Below are positions 7,967 through 16,632 of a DNA stretch of 64,000 nt, in pieces (position 1 is the first letter of the stretch; each line of letters begins with the position of its first letter). A program made the position numbers and the translations under genes. The stretch comes from Aeromicrobium sp. Leaf350 (lineage in GTDB: Bacteria; Actinomycetota; Actinomycetes; Propionibacteriales; Nocardioidaceae), in assembly GCF_916858655.1 (NCBI RefSeq), contig NZ_CAKASL010000003.1, positions 1 through 64,000 on the forward strand, read 5' to 3'. The notes beneath the pieces were generated by a model. The model searched no databases. It was not told the DNA's origin and saw nothing but the letters and a program-made list of their open reading frames with translations.

Positions 7967-8518
7967 TCAGCCGAGGGCGCCGAGGTGCGCGAGCGCCTGC
8001 TTCACGAGGGCCCCTCGGCCGCCTTCGAGGTCGGCGAGCACGGCGGGGCTCAGGACCTCCTCGGGCGTCAGCCACGACAGCTCGAGCGCGTCCTGGCGCG
8101 GGTTGCACTCACCCGTGACCGGCACGACGTAGACCAGCGCGACGGCGTGCTGGCGCGGGTCGTGCAGCGGTGTGACGCCCGGCAGCGGGAAGTACTCGGC
8201 CACGGTGAACGGGGCGAGGCTGGTGGGCAGCTGCGGGAACGCCGTCGGTCCGAGGTCCTTCTCGAGGTTGCGCAGCAGCGCGTCCCGCACCGACTCGCCG
8301 TGCATGACGCGACCCGACACGATCGTGCGGGTCATGACGCCGGTCGTGACGGAGCCGCCGAGCAGCAGGCCGACGTGCTCGACCGCCCCCAGGGCGTCGA
8401 CGCGCACGGGCACGGCCTCGACGTAGAGGATCGGCACGCGCGAGCGCGTCTCGTCCAGGGCGATCTCCGAGAGCCAGCCGGGATTGGGGTCGGGGGTGCG
8501 CACGGTCATGTCGGCCAT
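7967..8518 (-). CDS. NUDIX-like hydrolase family protein (DUF4916)
   Basis: 183 aa. The fold pattern is NUDIX-like: GLLLGG, ESVRDALLRNLEKDLG in place of the usual GX5EX7REUXEEXGU box, and a C-terminal LSWLTPEEVLS strand. The NUDIX box is degenerate (REUXEE replaced by RNLEKD), which is characteristic of the actinobacterial DUF4916 group, so pyrophosphohydrolase activity is uncertain. ATG 8518 and an in-frame ATG three codons later are both possible starts; no strong ribosome site is visible. It forms a tight pair with the downstream GNAT gene. Confidence 0.75.
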   Translation of the reverse strand: MADMTVRTPDPNPGWLSEIALDETRSRVPILYVEAVPVRVDALGAVEHVGLLLGGSVTTGVMTRTIVSGRVMHGESVRDALLRNLEKDLGPTAFPQLPTSLAPFTVAEYFPLPGVTPLHDPRQHAVALVYVVPVTGECNPRQDALELSWLTPEEVLSPAVLADLEGGRGALVKQALAHLGALG

Positions 8519-8552
8519 TCTGGCCCACGGGCGGCTGCCGGTCGTGAGCAGA

Positions 8553-9218
8553 TCAGGACGATCCCGCCACGACCCCGCCGATGACGGCCGTCACGAGCAG
8601 CGTCGTCTGGGTGGCCTCGATGGCCTGTCGCACGCCCTCGCTGGCCCAGTCGGCGGAGCTCACGTCGCGGGCCCGGGCCTTCGCGGCCTTGACCTCGCTG
8701 CGGTGCACGACGATGGGCAACGAGCCGGACGCGGCGAGCAGACCCACGAGCGGACCCGTCTCCGCGTTCGCCGGGTGCCCGCCGAGGAGCACAGCACGGA
8801 CCCGCTCGACCAGCTGCTCCCGCCGGGCCGGGTCGGTGTCGTCGTAGCGGTGCAGGCGCACCAGCCCGGCCAGGTGGCGCTGCTCGCGCCGGCGCAGGCG
8901 GCCGGTGTCGACGAGCCGATCCAGCACGAGGTCGAGCCCCTTCTTCCCGAGTCGCCCGACGGCGGTGCTCGGGGCGAGCCGTCCGTGGGAGCGGATGCGG
9001 GCGAAGGCCTGCTGCAGGATCGGGTCCTCCACCGGGGTGGGGTCGACCACGACGACCTTGCCCTTCTTCGTGGGGGGCTCGACGGTGGTGCGGCCGGCCA
9101 TGGCGAGGTCGAGCAGGAACGCGCCTCCGAGCAGTGCGTCGCGCTGCAGGGACCCGATGCGCACCTTGCCCGTGCCGGGGTCGGTCGCCACGAGCACGAG
9201 GTTCTCGGCAGTACCCAT
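8553..9218 (-). CDS. GPP34 family (Golgi phosphoprotein 3-like) protein
   Basis: 221 aa. The GPP34 pattern is clear: an N-terminal MGTAENLVLVATDPGTGK, then GALLGGAFLLDLAMAGR-like helices (LQRDALLGGAFLLDLAM) and the RLGKKGLDLVLDRLVDTG and LRRREQRHLAG segments. In eukaryotes the fold binds phosphatidylinositol-4-phosphate; in actinobacteria it is common and of unknown function. The start at 9218 is fixed by a TACCGT element (9225-9230) exactly 6 nt upstream, which points to a leaderless message. It is divergent from the lipoprotein gene at 9336. Confidence 0.88.
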   Translation of the reverse strand: MGTAENLVLVATDPGTGKVRIGSLQRDALLGGAFLLDLAMAGRTTVEPPTKKGKVVVVDPTPVEDPILQQAFARIRSHGRLAPSTAVGRLGKKGLDLVLDRLVDTGRLRRREQRHLAGLVRLHRYDDTDPARREQLVERVRAVLLGGHPANAETGPLVGLLAASGSLPIVVHRSEVKAAKARARDVSSADWASEGVRQAIEATQTTLLVTAVIGGVVAGSS

Positions 9219-9335
9219 GGATCCACGGTAGGCAGCAGCGAGCGGATCGGCACCAGGACGCAACCGACAGGTGCCGTTAGGACGCGTCGCTACCGTGAAG
9301 AGGTTCCTCCCACCTCGCTTGCGGAAGGCAGTCGC

Positions 9336-9770
9336 GTGCTCCGTCAGACCGTCGTGGCCGTCGCCGTGCTGGCGTCCGCCGTCGCCCAGAGCGGCTGCTC
9401 TCCCGAGGAGGAGCAGGACACGCAGGGTGGCGACGTCGTGGTGCAGCCGCAGAGCGGCGGTGACCACCTGCCGGCGATCCCCGAGCTGCCCGGCGCCGAG
9501 GGCGCCGTCACCGACGCGACCTTCGGCGAGTGCGAGGCCGACGCGGGCCCGCAGTCGGTGCAGGCGAAGCTCAAGAACTCCACGGGTCACGAGGTGCGGT
9601 ATCTCGTGGCCGTCAGCTGGATCGACGACGAGGCCGAGGTGCTGATGCGCGGCGTGACCGAGGTCGACGACGTCGGGAGCGGGCGGACCGTCGAGGTCGA
9701 GGTCCGGGCCGAGGTGCCGGCCGGCGCCAGCTCCTGCACGTTCTACGTGCTGCGCGCACCCGCCGCCTAG
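9336..9770 (+). CDS. Small lipoprotein of unknown function
   Basis: 144 aa from GTG 9336, preceded by GGAAG and with a TACCGT -10 candidate at 9291-9296. The N-terminus is a lipoprotein signal (VLRQTVVAVAVLASAVAQSGC; lipobox QSGC). The mature part has an acidic/Gln linker and a beta-rich domain starting TFGECEADAG, with a second Cys in SSCTFYVLRAP. This resembles the FxLD/FxAE-type single-domain lipoproteins of actinobacteria that carry one disulfide. It lies directly before the TPP riboswitch and reads in the same direction, but no link to thiamine is shown. Confidence 0.75.
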   Translation: MLRQTVVAVAVLASAVAQSGCSPEEEQDTQGGDVVVQPQSGGDHLPAIPELPGAEGAVTDATFGECEADAGPQSVQAKLKNSTGHEVRYLVAVSWIDDEAEVLMRGVTEVDDVGSGRTVEVEVRAEVPAGASSCTFYVLRAPAA

Positions 9771-9803
9771 GGGCACCCGGGAGCGGCTAGTCTGGGCAGA
9801 CCA

Positions 9804-9911
9804 GACAGGGGAGCGCCGGGCCCGAGGGCAGGGGCGCTGAGAGTGCGGGCCAGATTCCTGGCGCAGCCGCAGACCCTCCGAACCTGCCCCGGTTAGCACC
9901 GGCGAAGGGAG
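9804..9911 (+). ncRNA. TPP riboswitch (THI element)
   Basis: The conserved blocks of the thiamine pyrophosphate aptamer occur in order: AGGGGAGC (P1/P2 side), GCTGAGAGTGCGG, GCAGACCCT, GAACCTG, and CCGGTTAGCACCGGCGAAGGGA. The last block ends 7 nt before the ykoE start codon and carries the GGGAG ribosome site, so ligand binding probably controls translation initiation by masking that site. Downstream genes are a thiamine-precursor ECF transporter, in agreement with the ligand. Confidence 0.95.
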
Positions 9912-9917
9912 TCAGAG

Positions 9918-10556
9918 ATGAGCTCTGCCACCGTCCGGGAGGACTCCACCTCCATCACCGGCCTCGTGCGCTACCGCACGATCGACCTCGTCACGATCGC
10001 GACCTTGGCGGTCGCGCTCGGCGTCACGTTCTGGGCGTGGGGGAAGGCCTACGCGGGCCTGAGCGCCCTCGCGGCCTTCTCGTACCTGCCGAGCGTCGGA
10101 CTGCTGAGTGGCCCCTGGCTGCTCGCGGGCGTGCTCGGCGGCCTGATCATCCGCCGTCCCGGCGCCGCGCTCGCCACCGAGATCGCCGCCGCGGCGGTCT
10201 CGGGCCTGGTGCCGGGCGGCACCGAGTGGGGCATGAGCGTGCTCGTGTCCGGCTTCTGGCAGGGGCTCGGCGCCGAGCTGGTCGTCGCGGTGCTGCTGTA
10301 CCGCCGCTTCGGTCTTCCCGTGGCCGTCCTCATGGGCGCCGTGGCCGGCGCGGTCGAGTCGGTGTACGAGTGGTTCGCCTACTACGAGGGGGTCTTCGAC
10401 ACCGGAGACCGCCTCGCGCACCTGGGCTTCTTCGCGCTGTCGGGCGCCGTGGTCGCCGGTGCGGGCGGGTGGCTGCTCACCCGCGCCCTGGCCCGTGCGG
10501 GGGTGCTCGACGCCTTCGGTCCGGGTCGCGAGCACCTCGCCCGGCACGAGGTCTGA
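9918..10556 (+). CDS. ykoE: Thiamine-precursor ECF transporter, substrate-binding S component
   Basis: 212 aa integral membrane protein, ATG 9918 right after the TPP aptamer. About six hydrophobic helices and the YkoE signature region are seen: RTIDLVTIATLAVALGV at the start, AALATEIAAA, VPGGTEWGMSVLVSGFWQGL and ESVYEWFAYYEG. YkoE is the membrane subunit that captures hydroxymethylpyrimidine/thiamine-like substrates in group I energy-coupling-factor transporters; here its partners YkoD and YkoC follow directly. Expression should fall when TPP is abundant. Confidence 0.92.
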   Translation: MSSATVREDSTSITGLVRYRTIDLVTIATLAVALGVTFWAWGKAYAGLSALAAFSYLPSVGLLSGPWLLAGVLGGLIIRRPGAALATEIAAAAVSGLVPGGTEWGMSVLVSGFWQGLGAELVVAVLLYRRFGLPVAVLMGAVAGAVESVYEWFAYYEGVFDTGDRLAHLGFFALSGAVVAGAGGWLLTRALARAGVLDAFGPGREHLARHEV

Positions 10557-10566
10557 GGCTGCTCGC

Positions 10567-11988
10567 ATGAGCGGCGGGGTCCGGGTCGAGGGCCTCACCT
10601 GGCGGCCCCTCGGTCGGCGCGCTCCCGTCGTCGTGGGCCTGGACCTGCACCTCCAGCCGGGGGAGCGGGTCCTGCTCGCGGGGCCCAGCGGGGCCGGCAA
10701 GTCAACCCTGCTCCACGCGCTCGTCGGCGCCCTCGGCACGACGCTCGCTGGTGAGCTGGGCGGCACGGTGGAGGTCGACGGCCGGGTGGGACTCGTGCCC
10801 CAGCAGCCCGGTGACGCCGTGGTGGCCGAGCGCATCGGCCGCGACGTCGCGTTCGGGCCGGAGAACGCGCGGCTCGGACGGGAGGAGACCTGGCGGCGGG
10901 TCGACGCGGCACTCGCCGCGGTGGGGCTGCCGTACGGGCGCGACCACCTCACGTCGGCGCTGTCGGGCGGCGAGCAGCAACGACTGGCGCTGGCGGGAGT
11001 GCTCGCGCTCGAGCCCGACGTCGTCCTGCTCGACGAACCGACGTCGATGCTCGGCCCGGAGCACGCGCGGGCCGTGCGGGAGGCGGTCGGTCGGACCGTG
11101 GGGCGAGGTCGGTCGACGCTCGTGGTGGTGGAGCACCACCTCGAGCCCTGGCTCGACCTGGTCGACCGGGTGGTCGTGCTCGGTCCCGACGGCGCGGTCG
11201 TGGCCGACACGACCCCGGACGCGTTCGCGCGCGAGCACCGCGAACGGCTCGGTGAGCTGGGCGTGTGGATGCCGGGTCTCCCGGCGCCCGAGCCGGTGGC
11301 GGTCGATCCCGCGCTGCTGCGCCCGGCGCACCCGCTGCCGCCCCTGTCGGCGGTCGACCTGACGGTCCGGCTGCGCTCGCGCTCGCTCCGGGGGTCCACG
11401 GAGACGACGGCACTGGCGGGTGTCGACGCCACGGTGCAGCCCGGCCACCTGACGGCGCTGACGGGTCCGAGCGGGGCGGGGAAGTCGACGCTGCTGGCCG
11501 CCCTCGGTGGCCTGGTGGCCCCGGACGGCGGCACCGTGCGGGGCGTGGAGCCTCCGCTGGCGCGTCGGCGGTCGCGGGACCTCGCCGGAGTCGTGGGGTG
11601 GTCGCCGCAGGTGCCCGAGCACGGGTTCCTCGCGGCCACCGTGGCCGACGAGGTGCGGCTGACAGCCATGCGCCTCGGGCGTCCGACGGACGCCGACGCG
11701 TGGCTGGCGCTCGTGGGACTCGAGCACCTCGCGGGCGCCCACCCCTACCGCCTCTCCGGGGGGGAGCAGCGTCGTCTGTCGGTCCTCACGGCCGTGGCAC
11801 ACCGGCCGGGTCTGCTGCTGCTCGACGAGCCGACCGTGGGCCAGGACCGACGCACGTGGGCGGCCGTCGCGGGCATCGCCCGTGCCGCCGCAGCGGCGGG
11901 GGTCGTGGCCGTGACCGCGACCCACGACCCGCTGCTCGTCGCGTGCGCCGACCACTCGGTGGCCCTCGAGCGGCGGGCGGTCGCGTGA
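10567..11988 (+). CDS. ykoD: Energy-coupling factor ATPase, tandem ABC domains
   Basis: 473 aa from ATG 10567, 10 nt after ykoE. Two complete ABC ATPase domains are fused: Walker A GPSGAGKST in each (nt 10681 and 11464), signature LSGGEQQRLAL in the first and LSGGEQRRLSV in the second, and Walker B VVLLDEPTSM and LLLLDEPTVG. This fused two-in-one layout is typical of YkoD. It powers YkoE-mediated uptake through YkoC. Its stop overlaps the GTG start of ykoC by GTGA, so the two are translationally coupled. Confidence 0.93.
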   Translation: MSGGVRVEGLTWRPLGRRAPVVVGLDLHLQPGERVLLAGPSGAGKSTLLHALVGALGTTLAGELGGTVEVDGRVGLVPQQPGDAVVAERIGRDVAFGPENARLGREETWRRVDAALAAVGLPYGRDHLTSALSGGEQQRLALAGVLALEPDVVLLDEPTSMLGPEHARAVREAVGRTVGRGRSTLVVVEHHLEPWLDLVDRVVVLGPDGAVVADTTPDAFAREHRERLGELGVWMPGLPAPEPVAVDPALLRPAHPLPPLSAVDLTVRLRSRSLRGSTETTALAGVDATVQPGHLTALTGPSGAGKSTLLAALGGLVAPDGGTVRGVEPPLARRRSRDLAGVVGWSPQVPEHGFLAATVADEVRLTAMRLGRPTDADAWLALVGLEHLAGAHPYRLSGGEQRRLSVLTAVAHRPGLLLLDEPTVGQDRRTWAAVAGIARAAAAAGVVAVTATHDPLLVACADHSVALERRAVA

Positions 11989-12677
11989 GGACCCTGGTGC
12001 TGCGCCTCAACCCGCTCGTGCTCCTCTCCTTCGGGTTCGCCTCGCTCGCGGGATCGTTCTTCGTGCGCGACCTGACCACGGCCGTCGTGGCCGCCGGCGC
12101 CTACGCCGTGGCGGGCGTGCTGTTCCTGCCGACGTGGCGGTACCCGCTGGCGTGCCTCGCGCTGTGCGGGATCTCCGCGGGACTGATCGGGTTCTCGGCC
12201 TGGAGGCTCGGCAACGGCGACCACGCACCGGTCGCGGCGCTGCGGATCCTGGTGCTCGCCTGGCCCGGCGCCGTCGTCGTGGGCTTCGTCGACCCGTCCC
12301 GTCTCGGCGACCACGTCGCCCAGCGCCTGCACGCCCCCGGCCGGCCCGTCGCGGCGTTCGTCGCGTCGTTGCAGCGGGTGTCAGGACTGGCGACGGCGTG
12401 GCAGCAGCTCGCCCGGGCGCGCCGCGTGCGTGGCGAGGGCCCGACCCGCAACCCCGTCGTGGCGGCGCGGTACGTGGGGTCGATGACGTTCGCGATGCTG
12501 GCGGACGCGCTGCGGGGCGCGAGCCGGATGTCGGTCGCGATGGACGCTCGGGGCTTCGCCACCACGACGCACCGGACGTGGGCCGAGCCGGCGCTCTGGG
12601 CGCGGGCCGACACCGTGGGCCTGGCGCTCGCCGTCGCCCTCGGGGCGGTCGCCCCCGTCACGCTCCTGCTGACCTGA
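11985..12677 (+). CDS. ykoC: Energy-coupling factor transmembrane protein EcfT/CbiQ-type
   Basis: 230 aa from GTG 11985, overlapping the ykoD stop (GTGA). Hydrophobic helices at both ends flank two cytoplasmic coupling helices; the EcfT-type ARG motif appears as MDARGF and a second basic motif as LARARRVRGEG. The family links the ATPase pair to the S component. Third gene of the riboswitch-controlled thiamine-precursor transporter. Confidence 0.9.
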   Translation: MRTLVLRLNPLVLLSFGFASLAGSFFVRDLTTAVVAAGAYAVAGVLFLPTWRYPLACLALCGISAGLIGFSAWRLGNGDHAPVAALRILVLAWPGAVVVGFVDPSRLGDHVAQRLHAPGRPVAAFVASLQRVSGLATAWQQLARARRVRGEGPTRNPVVAARYVGSMTFAMLADALRGASRMSVAMDARGFATTTHRTWAEPALWARADTVGLALAVALGAVAPVTLLLT

Positions 12678-12732
12678 CCCGCTCTGACCTGCGGGGGTGG
12701 CCAGGAGTGGCGTGGGCCACTATGGTGCGAAC

Positions 12733-12748
12733 TAAGCAAGCGCTTACC
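12733..12748. promoter_or_regulatory. Palindromic operator candidate before the MaoC/acyl-CoA dehydrogenase operon
   Basis: TAAGCAAGCGCTTACC contains the perfect 8-bp palindrome AAGCGCTT (12738-12745) within a wider partial dyad. A -10-like TATGGT lies at 12721-12726, so the site would sit on the expected transcription start, a good place for a repressor. TetR-family regulators of actinobacterial fatty-acid genes often bind dyads of this size; which regulator acts here is not shown. Confidence 0.45.
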
Positions 12749-12792
12749 TCGTGGGCGCTGACCTCGAAACCACCGCTTCCCGGGAGGAACCC

Positions 12793-13251
12793 ATGCCCCG
12801 CGTCTACTCCAACCTCGACGAGTTCAAGGCAGCCGTCGGCACCGAGCTCGGCACGAGTGACTGGGTCACCGTCACCCAGGAGCAGATCAACACCTTCGCC
12901 GACGCGACCGGCGACCACCAGTGGATCCACGTCGACCCGGAGGCGGCCGCCAAGGGTCCGTTCGGCACGACGATCGCGCACGGCTACCTCACGCTGAGCC
13001 TGCTGCCGGTCTTCGCCGCGGAGATCTACGAGGTCCACAACCTCGCGTTCGGCGTCAACTACGGCGCCAACAAGGTCCGCTTCCCGAACCCCGTGCCGGT
13101 GGACTCGCGCCTGCGCGCCACGGCCACCCTCAAGGAGGTCGCGGACATCCCGATCGGCACCCAGGCCACGATCTCGTTCGTGGTCGAGCGCGAGGGCGCC
13201 GAGAAGCCGGCGGTCGTCGCCGAGGTCGTCTACGTCTTCGCGGGAGCCTGA
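12793..13251 (+). CDS. MaoC family dehydratase (R-specific enoyl-CoA hydratase-like)
   Basis: 152 aa, ATG 12793 with GGGAGGA 7 nt upstream. Single hot-dog domain with the hydratase-2 motif: D and H in the [13 protein letters not shown] stretch, followed by [16 protein letters not shown]. The family adds water to trans-2-enoyl-CoA. It starts a three-gene operon with an acyl-CoA dehydrogenase (1-nt gap) and an SDR oxidoreductase, together resembling a beta-oxidation-like degradation unit. Confidence 0.9.
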   Translation: MPRVYSNLDEFKAAVGTELGTSDWVTVTQEQINTFADATGDHQWIHVDPEAAAKGPFGTTIAHGYLTLSLLPVFAAEIYEVHNLAFGVNYGANKVRFPNPVPVDSRLRATATLKEVADIPIGTQATISFVVEREGAEKPAVVAEVVYVFAGA

Positions 13252-13252
13252 C

Positions 13253-14476
13253 ATGCACTTCGGATTCGACGAGAAGACCACTGGCCTGCTGGAGCAGGTC
13301 TCGGGTTTCATGGACGAGCACGTCTACCCCGCGGAGGCCGCGCTCAAGGAGCAGCTCGAGCGACGCGAGCGCGAGGACGACTGGTCGATCCCCGAGGCCA
13401 TCGCCGAGGTGCGGGAGAAGGGCAAGGCCGCCGGTCTCTGGAACTTCTTCCTGCCCGGCGAGCACGCCGAGTACAACGGCGCCGGCCTGACCAACCTGCA
13501 GTACGCGCCGATCGCCGAGCTGACGGGCCGCAGCATCCAGCTGGCCCCGCAGGCGTTCAACTGCGCCGCGCCCGACACGGGCAACATGGAGGTCCTCCAC
13601 ATGTTCGGCACGCCCGAGCAGAAGGAGCGCTACCTCGGCCCGCTGCTCGAGGGCGAGATCCGCTCCGCCTTCGCGATGACCGAGCCCGACGTCGCGTCGT
13701 CCGACGCCACGAACGTCGAGACCTCGATCGTGAGCGACGGCAGCGACTACGTGATCAACGGCCGCAAGTTCTACATCACCGGCGCGATGAACCCGAACTG
13801 TCAGGTCTTCATCGTGATGGGCAAGACCGATCCGGAGGCTGACCGGCACCGCCAGCAGTCGATGATCCTCGTCGACCGCGACACCCCGGGCGTCGAGGTC
13901 GTGCGCGGCATGCACGTGTTCGGCTACCACGACCGCGACCACGGCGGCCACGCCGAGGTGCGGTTCCACGACGTGCGCGTGCCGGCCTCGAACCTGATCG
14001 GCGAGGAGGGTCAGGGCTTCGCCGTGGCCCAGGCGCGCCTCGGGCCCGGACGCATCCACCACTGCATGCGCTCGATCGGCGTCGCGGAGCGAGCACTGGA
14101 GCTCATGTGCGTTCGGGTCAAGGAGCGCACCGCGTTCGGTCGCCCGCTCGCCAACCAGGGCGTCATCCGCGACTGGATCGCGGAGTCGCGCGTGCGCATC
14201 GAGCAGCTGCGCCTGCTCGTGCTCAAGACCGCGTGGCTGATGGACACCGTGGGCAACCGCGGCGCCCACACCGAGATCCAGGCCATCAAGATCGCGACCC
14301 CCGAGACGGTCAACTGGATCATCGACAAGGCCATCCAGGCGCACGGCGGTGCGGGCGTCAGCCAGGACACGCCGCTCGCCGAGATGTGGGCGGGCATCCG
14401 CACGCTGCGTCTGGCCGACGGTCCGGACGAGGTGCACAAGAACTCCCTCGCCAAGGCCGAGCTCGGGAAGCACTGA
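13253..14476 (+). CDS. Acyl-CoA dehydrogenase
   Basis: 407 aa, ATG 13253 one base after the MaoC stop. N-terminal helical domain, a middle FAD/substrate strand with [16 protein letters not shown], then [10 protein letters not shown] and the C-terminal helical bundle with [30 protein letters not shown] and the ending [16 protein letters not shown]. This pattern matches the ACAD10/11-like long/branched-chain group. It oxidises acyl-CoA to enoyl-CoA with FAD, feeding the hydratase encoded upstream. The exact chain length cannot be told. Confidence 0.92.
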   Translation: MHFGFDEKTTGLLEQVSGFMDEHVYPAEAALKEQLERREREDDWSIPEAIAEVREKGKAAGLWNFFLPGEHAEYNGAGLTNLQYAPIAELTGRSIQLAPQAFNCAAPDTGNMEVLHMFGTPEQKERYLGPLLEGEIRSAFAMTEPDVASSDATNVETSIVSDGSDYVINGRKFYITGAMNPNCQVFIVMGKTDPEADRHRQQSMILVDRDTPGVEVVRGMHVFGYHDRDHGGHAEVRFHDVRVPASNLIGEEGQGFAVAQARLGPGRIHHCMRSIGVAERALELMCVRVKERTAFGRPLANQGVIRDWIAESRVRIEQLRLLVLKTAWLMDTVGNRGAHTEIQAIKIATPETVNWIIDKAIQAHGGAGVSQDTPLAEMWAGIRTLRLADGPDEVHKNSLAKAELGKH

Positions 14477-14477
14477 C

Positions 14478-15314
14478 GTGGTCGACGCCGGTCCGGTGGA
14501 GCTGGAGGGCGCCAACGCGGTCGTCACCGGCGCCGCGGGTGGCATCGGTGCGGCCTTCGCCCGGGTGCTGCTCGAGCGAGGCGCCCACGTCGTGCTGGGC
14601 GACCTCGACGAGGAGCGGCTCACCGCGACCGCTGACGGCCTGCGGGGCGAGTTCGGCGACCGCGTGCGCCAGCGGGTCGGCGACTCGAGCACCGATCTCG
14701 GCGTGACGGAGCTGCTCGCCGTCGCCCCCGGGCCGGTCGACCTGTTCGTCGCCAACGCGGGCGTCTTCCGCGGCTTCGGCCTCGAGGCGACCGACCAGGA
14801 CTGGGCGCTGTCGTGGGAGGTCAACGTGCTCGCGCACGTCGCCGCGGCGCGCGCCCTCGTGCCCGGCTGGCTGGCCTCGGCCGCCGCCGGCGGCGCGGGC
14901 GGTGCCTTCGTCAGCGTCGCGTCGGCCGCCGGTCTGCTGACCCAGCTCGGGTCGCCGACCTACTCGGCCACCAAGCACGCAGCGCTGGGCTTCGCGGAGT
15001 GGCTCGCCGCGACATACGGCGACCAGGGCGTGCAGGTCACGGCGGTGTGCCCCATGGGGGTGCGCACGGCGATGCTCGAGGAGGGCGAGACGAGCGAGCA
15101 GCCCGACGCCCGCCTCGGGATGCGGTCGGTCGTCTCCGCCGGGGAGCCGATCGACGCGCGCGAGGTCGCCGAGGTCGCGCTCGCAGCGCTGGCCTCCGGC
15201 CGGTTCCTTGCGCTGCCCCACCCGGAGGTCGACCGCATGCAGCAGCAGAAGGCCGCCGACCGCGACCGCTGGATCACCGGGATGCAGCGCTTCCGCACGA
15301 GCCTGGAGTCCTGA
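14478..15314 (+). CDS. Short-chain dehydrogenase/reductase
   Basis: 278 aa from GTG 14478, just after the acyl-CoA dehydrogenase stop. Cofactor motif TGAAGGIG, D at the end of beta-3 (GDLDE), NAG motif (VANAGVF), and catalytic Ser in SVASAAG with YSATK (Tyr-x3-Lys). Classical SDR, probably NAD(H)-linked because an Asp follows the second strand. In this operon it could oxidise a hydroxyacyl intermediate. Its last five codons and stop lie inside the 94-bp direct repeat (15297-15390) that recurs at 16633, which marks the left edge of an insertion. Confidence 0.9.
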   Translation: MVDAGPVELEGANAVVTGAAGGIGAAFARVLLERGAHVVLGDLDEERLTATADGLRGEFGDRVRQRVGDSSTDLGVTELLAVAPGPVDLFVANAGVFRGFGLEATDQDWALSWEVNVLAHVAAARALVPGWLASAAAGGAGGAFVSVASAAGLLTQLGSPTYSATKHAALGFAEWLAATYGDQGVQVTAVCPMGVRTAMLEEGETSEQPDARLGMRSVVSAGEPIDAREVAEVALAALASGRFLALPHPEVDRMQQQKAADRDRWITGMQRFRTSLES

Positions 15315-15390
15315 CCGACCCAGATTTGCTCCCGAATCCACCGTTCCGGCCCGCGCTTTCGGTGGATTCGCCAGCAAATCTGGGTACGGG
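15297..15390 (+). repeat. 94-bp direct repeat, left copy, spanning the SDR stop codon and a palindrome
   Basis: Starts ACGAGCCTGGAGTCCTGACC, that is the codons T-S-L-E-S-stop of the SDR gene, and continues through a large dyad: ACCCAGATTTGCT (15318-15330) with AGCAAATCTGGGT (15373-15385), and inside it GAATCCACCG (15334-15343) with CGGTGGATTC (15360-15369). The right copy at 16633-16726 differs at only two bases. The dyad probably served as a bidirectional terminator between the SDR gene and the convergent lipoprotein gene before the island arrived. Confidence 0.95.
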
Positions 15391-16632
15391 CGGCGGTCAG
15401 CGTCTCGGTTCTACGGCGACTCCGAAAAATCTCGGTGCAAGAACCGGCGCACGGTGGTGAGTACTGGTTGCAGGAAGCGCCTGCGCCGGTCCCACGCACG
15501 GCGGTCCGGCTCCAGAAGATGGAGCTACTCAGCATGAATTACACCTCATGGTGTGGCGGACGCATCGCCGCGACCGCGACCTGTCTCGGTCTGTCTTGTG
15601 TCCTGGTCCTTGGTGCAACTCCGGGCCAGGCCGTCGAAGATCAGCCGGCCGAGGTTGCTGCAATCGACCATGCTCTCGAGATGGTGGGTGCCGAGCGGGC
15701 AGCGGCGAACGTCAACGTCGAGCTTCCCGAGGAGGCCAGCGCCCCCGCCACGCTGCGCACGAACGCCGGTGATCTCGCAGTGACCCTTCCTGCTGAGGGT
15801 CGCGAAGCCTTCTCCGACGATTCCCAACGTCTGTTCAATGGCTCGGCGGATGGCTCGGCCATTGCCGTCCAGTCGACGGAGATGGGCTTCGTGCCCTGAT
15901 CCACATCGATTCCTCGGATGCGCCGGAGCGATATGAGTTTCAGATCTCCGGCGACGTCGCGTCACTTGAGATGGCTCCGGACGGCAGCGCTCAGGCCTAC
16001 AACGGTCAAGGCGATCTCATCAGCATCGCAGCAACGCCTTGGGCGGTAGACGCCGCCGGACGTCCGGTTCCGACGCATTTCGAGATCAATGGTCTGAGCC
16101 TGACTCAGGTGGTCGAGCATCGCAGCGCCGAGTTCGCGTATGGCATTGTCGCCGACCCGTGGTGGAACCCCTTCTCGTGGCCGTGGGGCAAGTGGGTCAG
16201 CCGGTCGAAGAAGGTCGTCGGGAACGCGCTCAAGAAGTGCGGCCAGGGCGCGCTGGTCGGCACGATCGGTCTCGGAGTCGGCACAGGCACGACCAACGTT
16301 CTGATCGAGAAGTACGGCAATAACCTCGCCAAGCTCAAGGTCGGAGGCTGGCGGGGATATCTGGGCGCTGCGGCTGCCGGCTGTGTCATCAACAACCTCT
16401 AAGTTGAGGAGAGCGCCATGAAGAAGACGTGGGAGATGCTCGGACTCGGGCCGGGCGAGAGTGGCCCACCGGCCGGCATCGTCATCATTCCCATGGTGCT
16501 GGCGCTCGCTGCCTGCGCCATCAGGGACGTCAGCCTTCCCGTGACGCTTGTCATCGTTGCTGGGGCCTCGGTGCTGTCCGGTGTCGTCTGGTTCCTGGGT
16601 CACACCTTCCTGAGGCGGCGACCCGAACGCTG
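15391..16632. other. Accessory island between the 94-bp direct repeats
   Basis: The island holds a broken secreted-protein gene and a two-TM protein gene, both in + orientation. G+C is visibly lower (60 percent by hand count in 15901-15960) and codon choice looser than in the flanks. No integrase, transposase or terminal inverted repeat was found. Removing one repeat unit (1,336 bp) would restore a simple convergent SDR/lipoprotein arrangement. Confidence 0.8.
15534..16402 (+). pseudogene. Secreted protein gene of the VADPWWNPFSW family, split by a single-base frameshift
   Basis: ATG 15534 with GGAG nearby opens a 121-codon frame: signal peptide (TATCLGLSCVLVLGATPGQA) and a mature start EDQPAEVAAIDHAL. 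It stops at TGA 15897. The -1 frame continues without a gap: LIHIDSSDAPERYEF, then TPWAVDAAGRPVPTHFEI, VADPWWNPFSWPWGKW and a Gly-rich hydrophobic tail ending GGCVINNL-like (AAAAGCVINNL) at 16402. The two halves together read as one typical actinobacterial secreted protein of this kind, so the CCC run at 15894-15896 most likely lost one C. A sequencing error or a programmed shift are alternatives. The C-terminal Gly/Ala-rich membrane-active-looking region followed by a small membrane protein suggests a bacteriocin-like role, but this is speculation. Confidence 0.75.

Noticed and set aside
9786-9911. Intrinsic terminator before ykoE
   Set aside because: The foldable region is explained by the conserved blocks of the TPP aptamer, including the segment next to the ribosome site.
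15318-15385. One shared repeat family for the palindromes at 15318, 16654, 37000 and 46295
   Set aside because: Only the first two are copies of each other. The others share layout but no sequence, so they are separate dyads, not members of a REP-type family.
15436-15466. TGCAAGA in the island followed at 15-nt spacing by TGAGTACTG, a possible fourth sigma-regulon promoter
   Set aside because: The -35-like block matches but the -10-like block does not resemble GCTCCTACC, and the position relative to the gene at 15534 is not telling.
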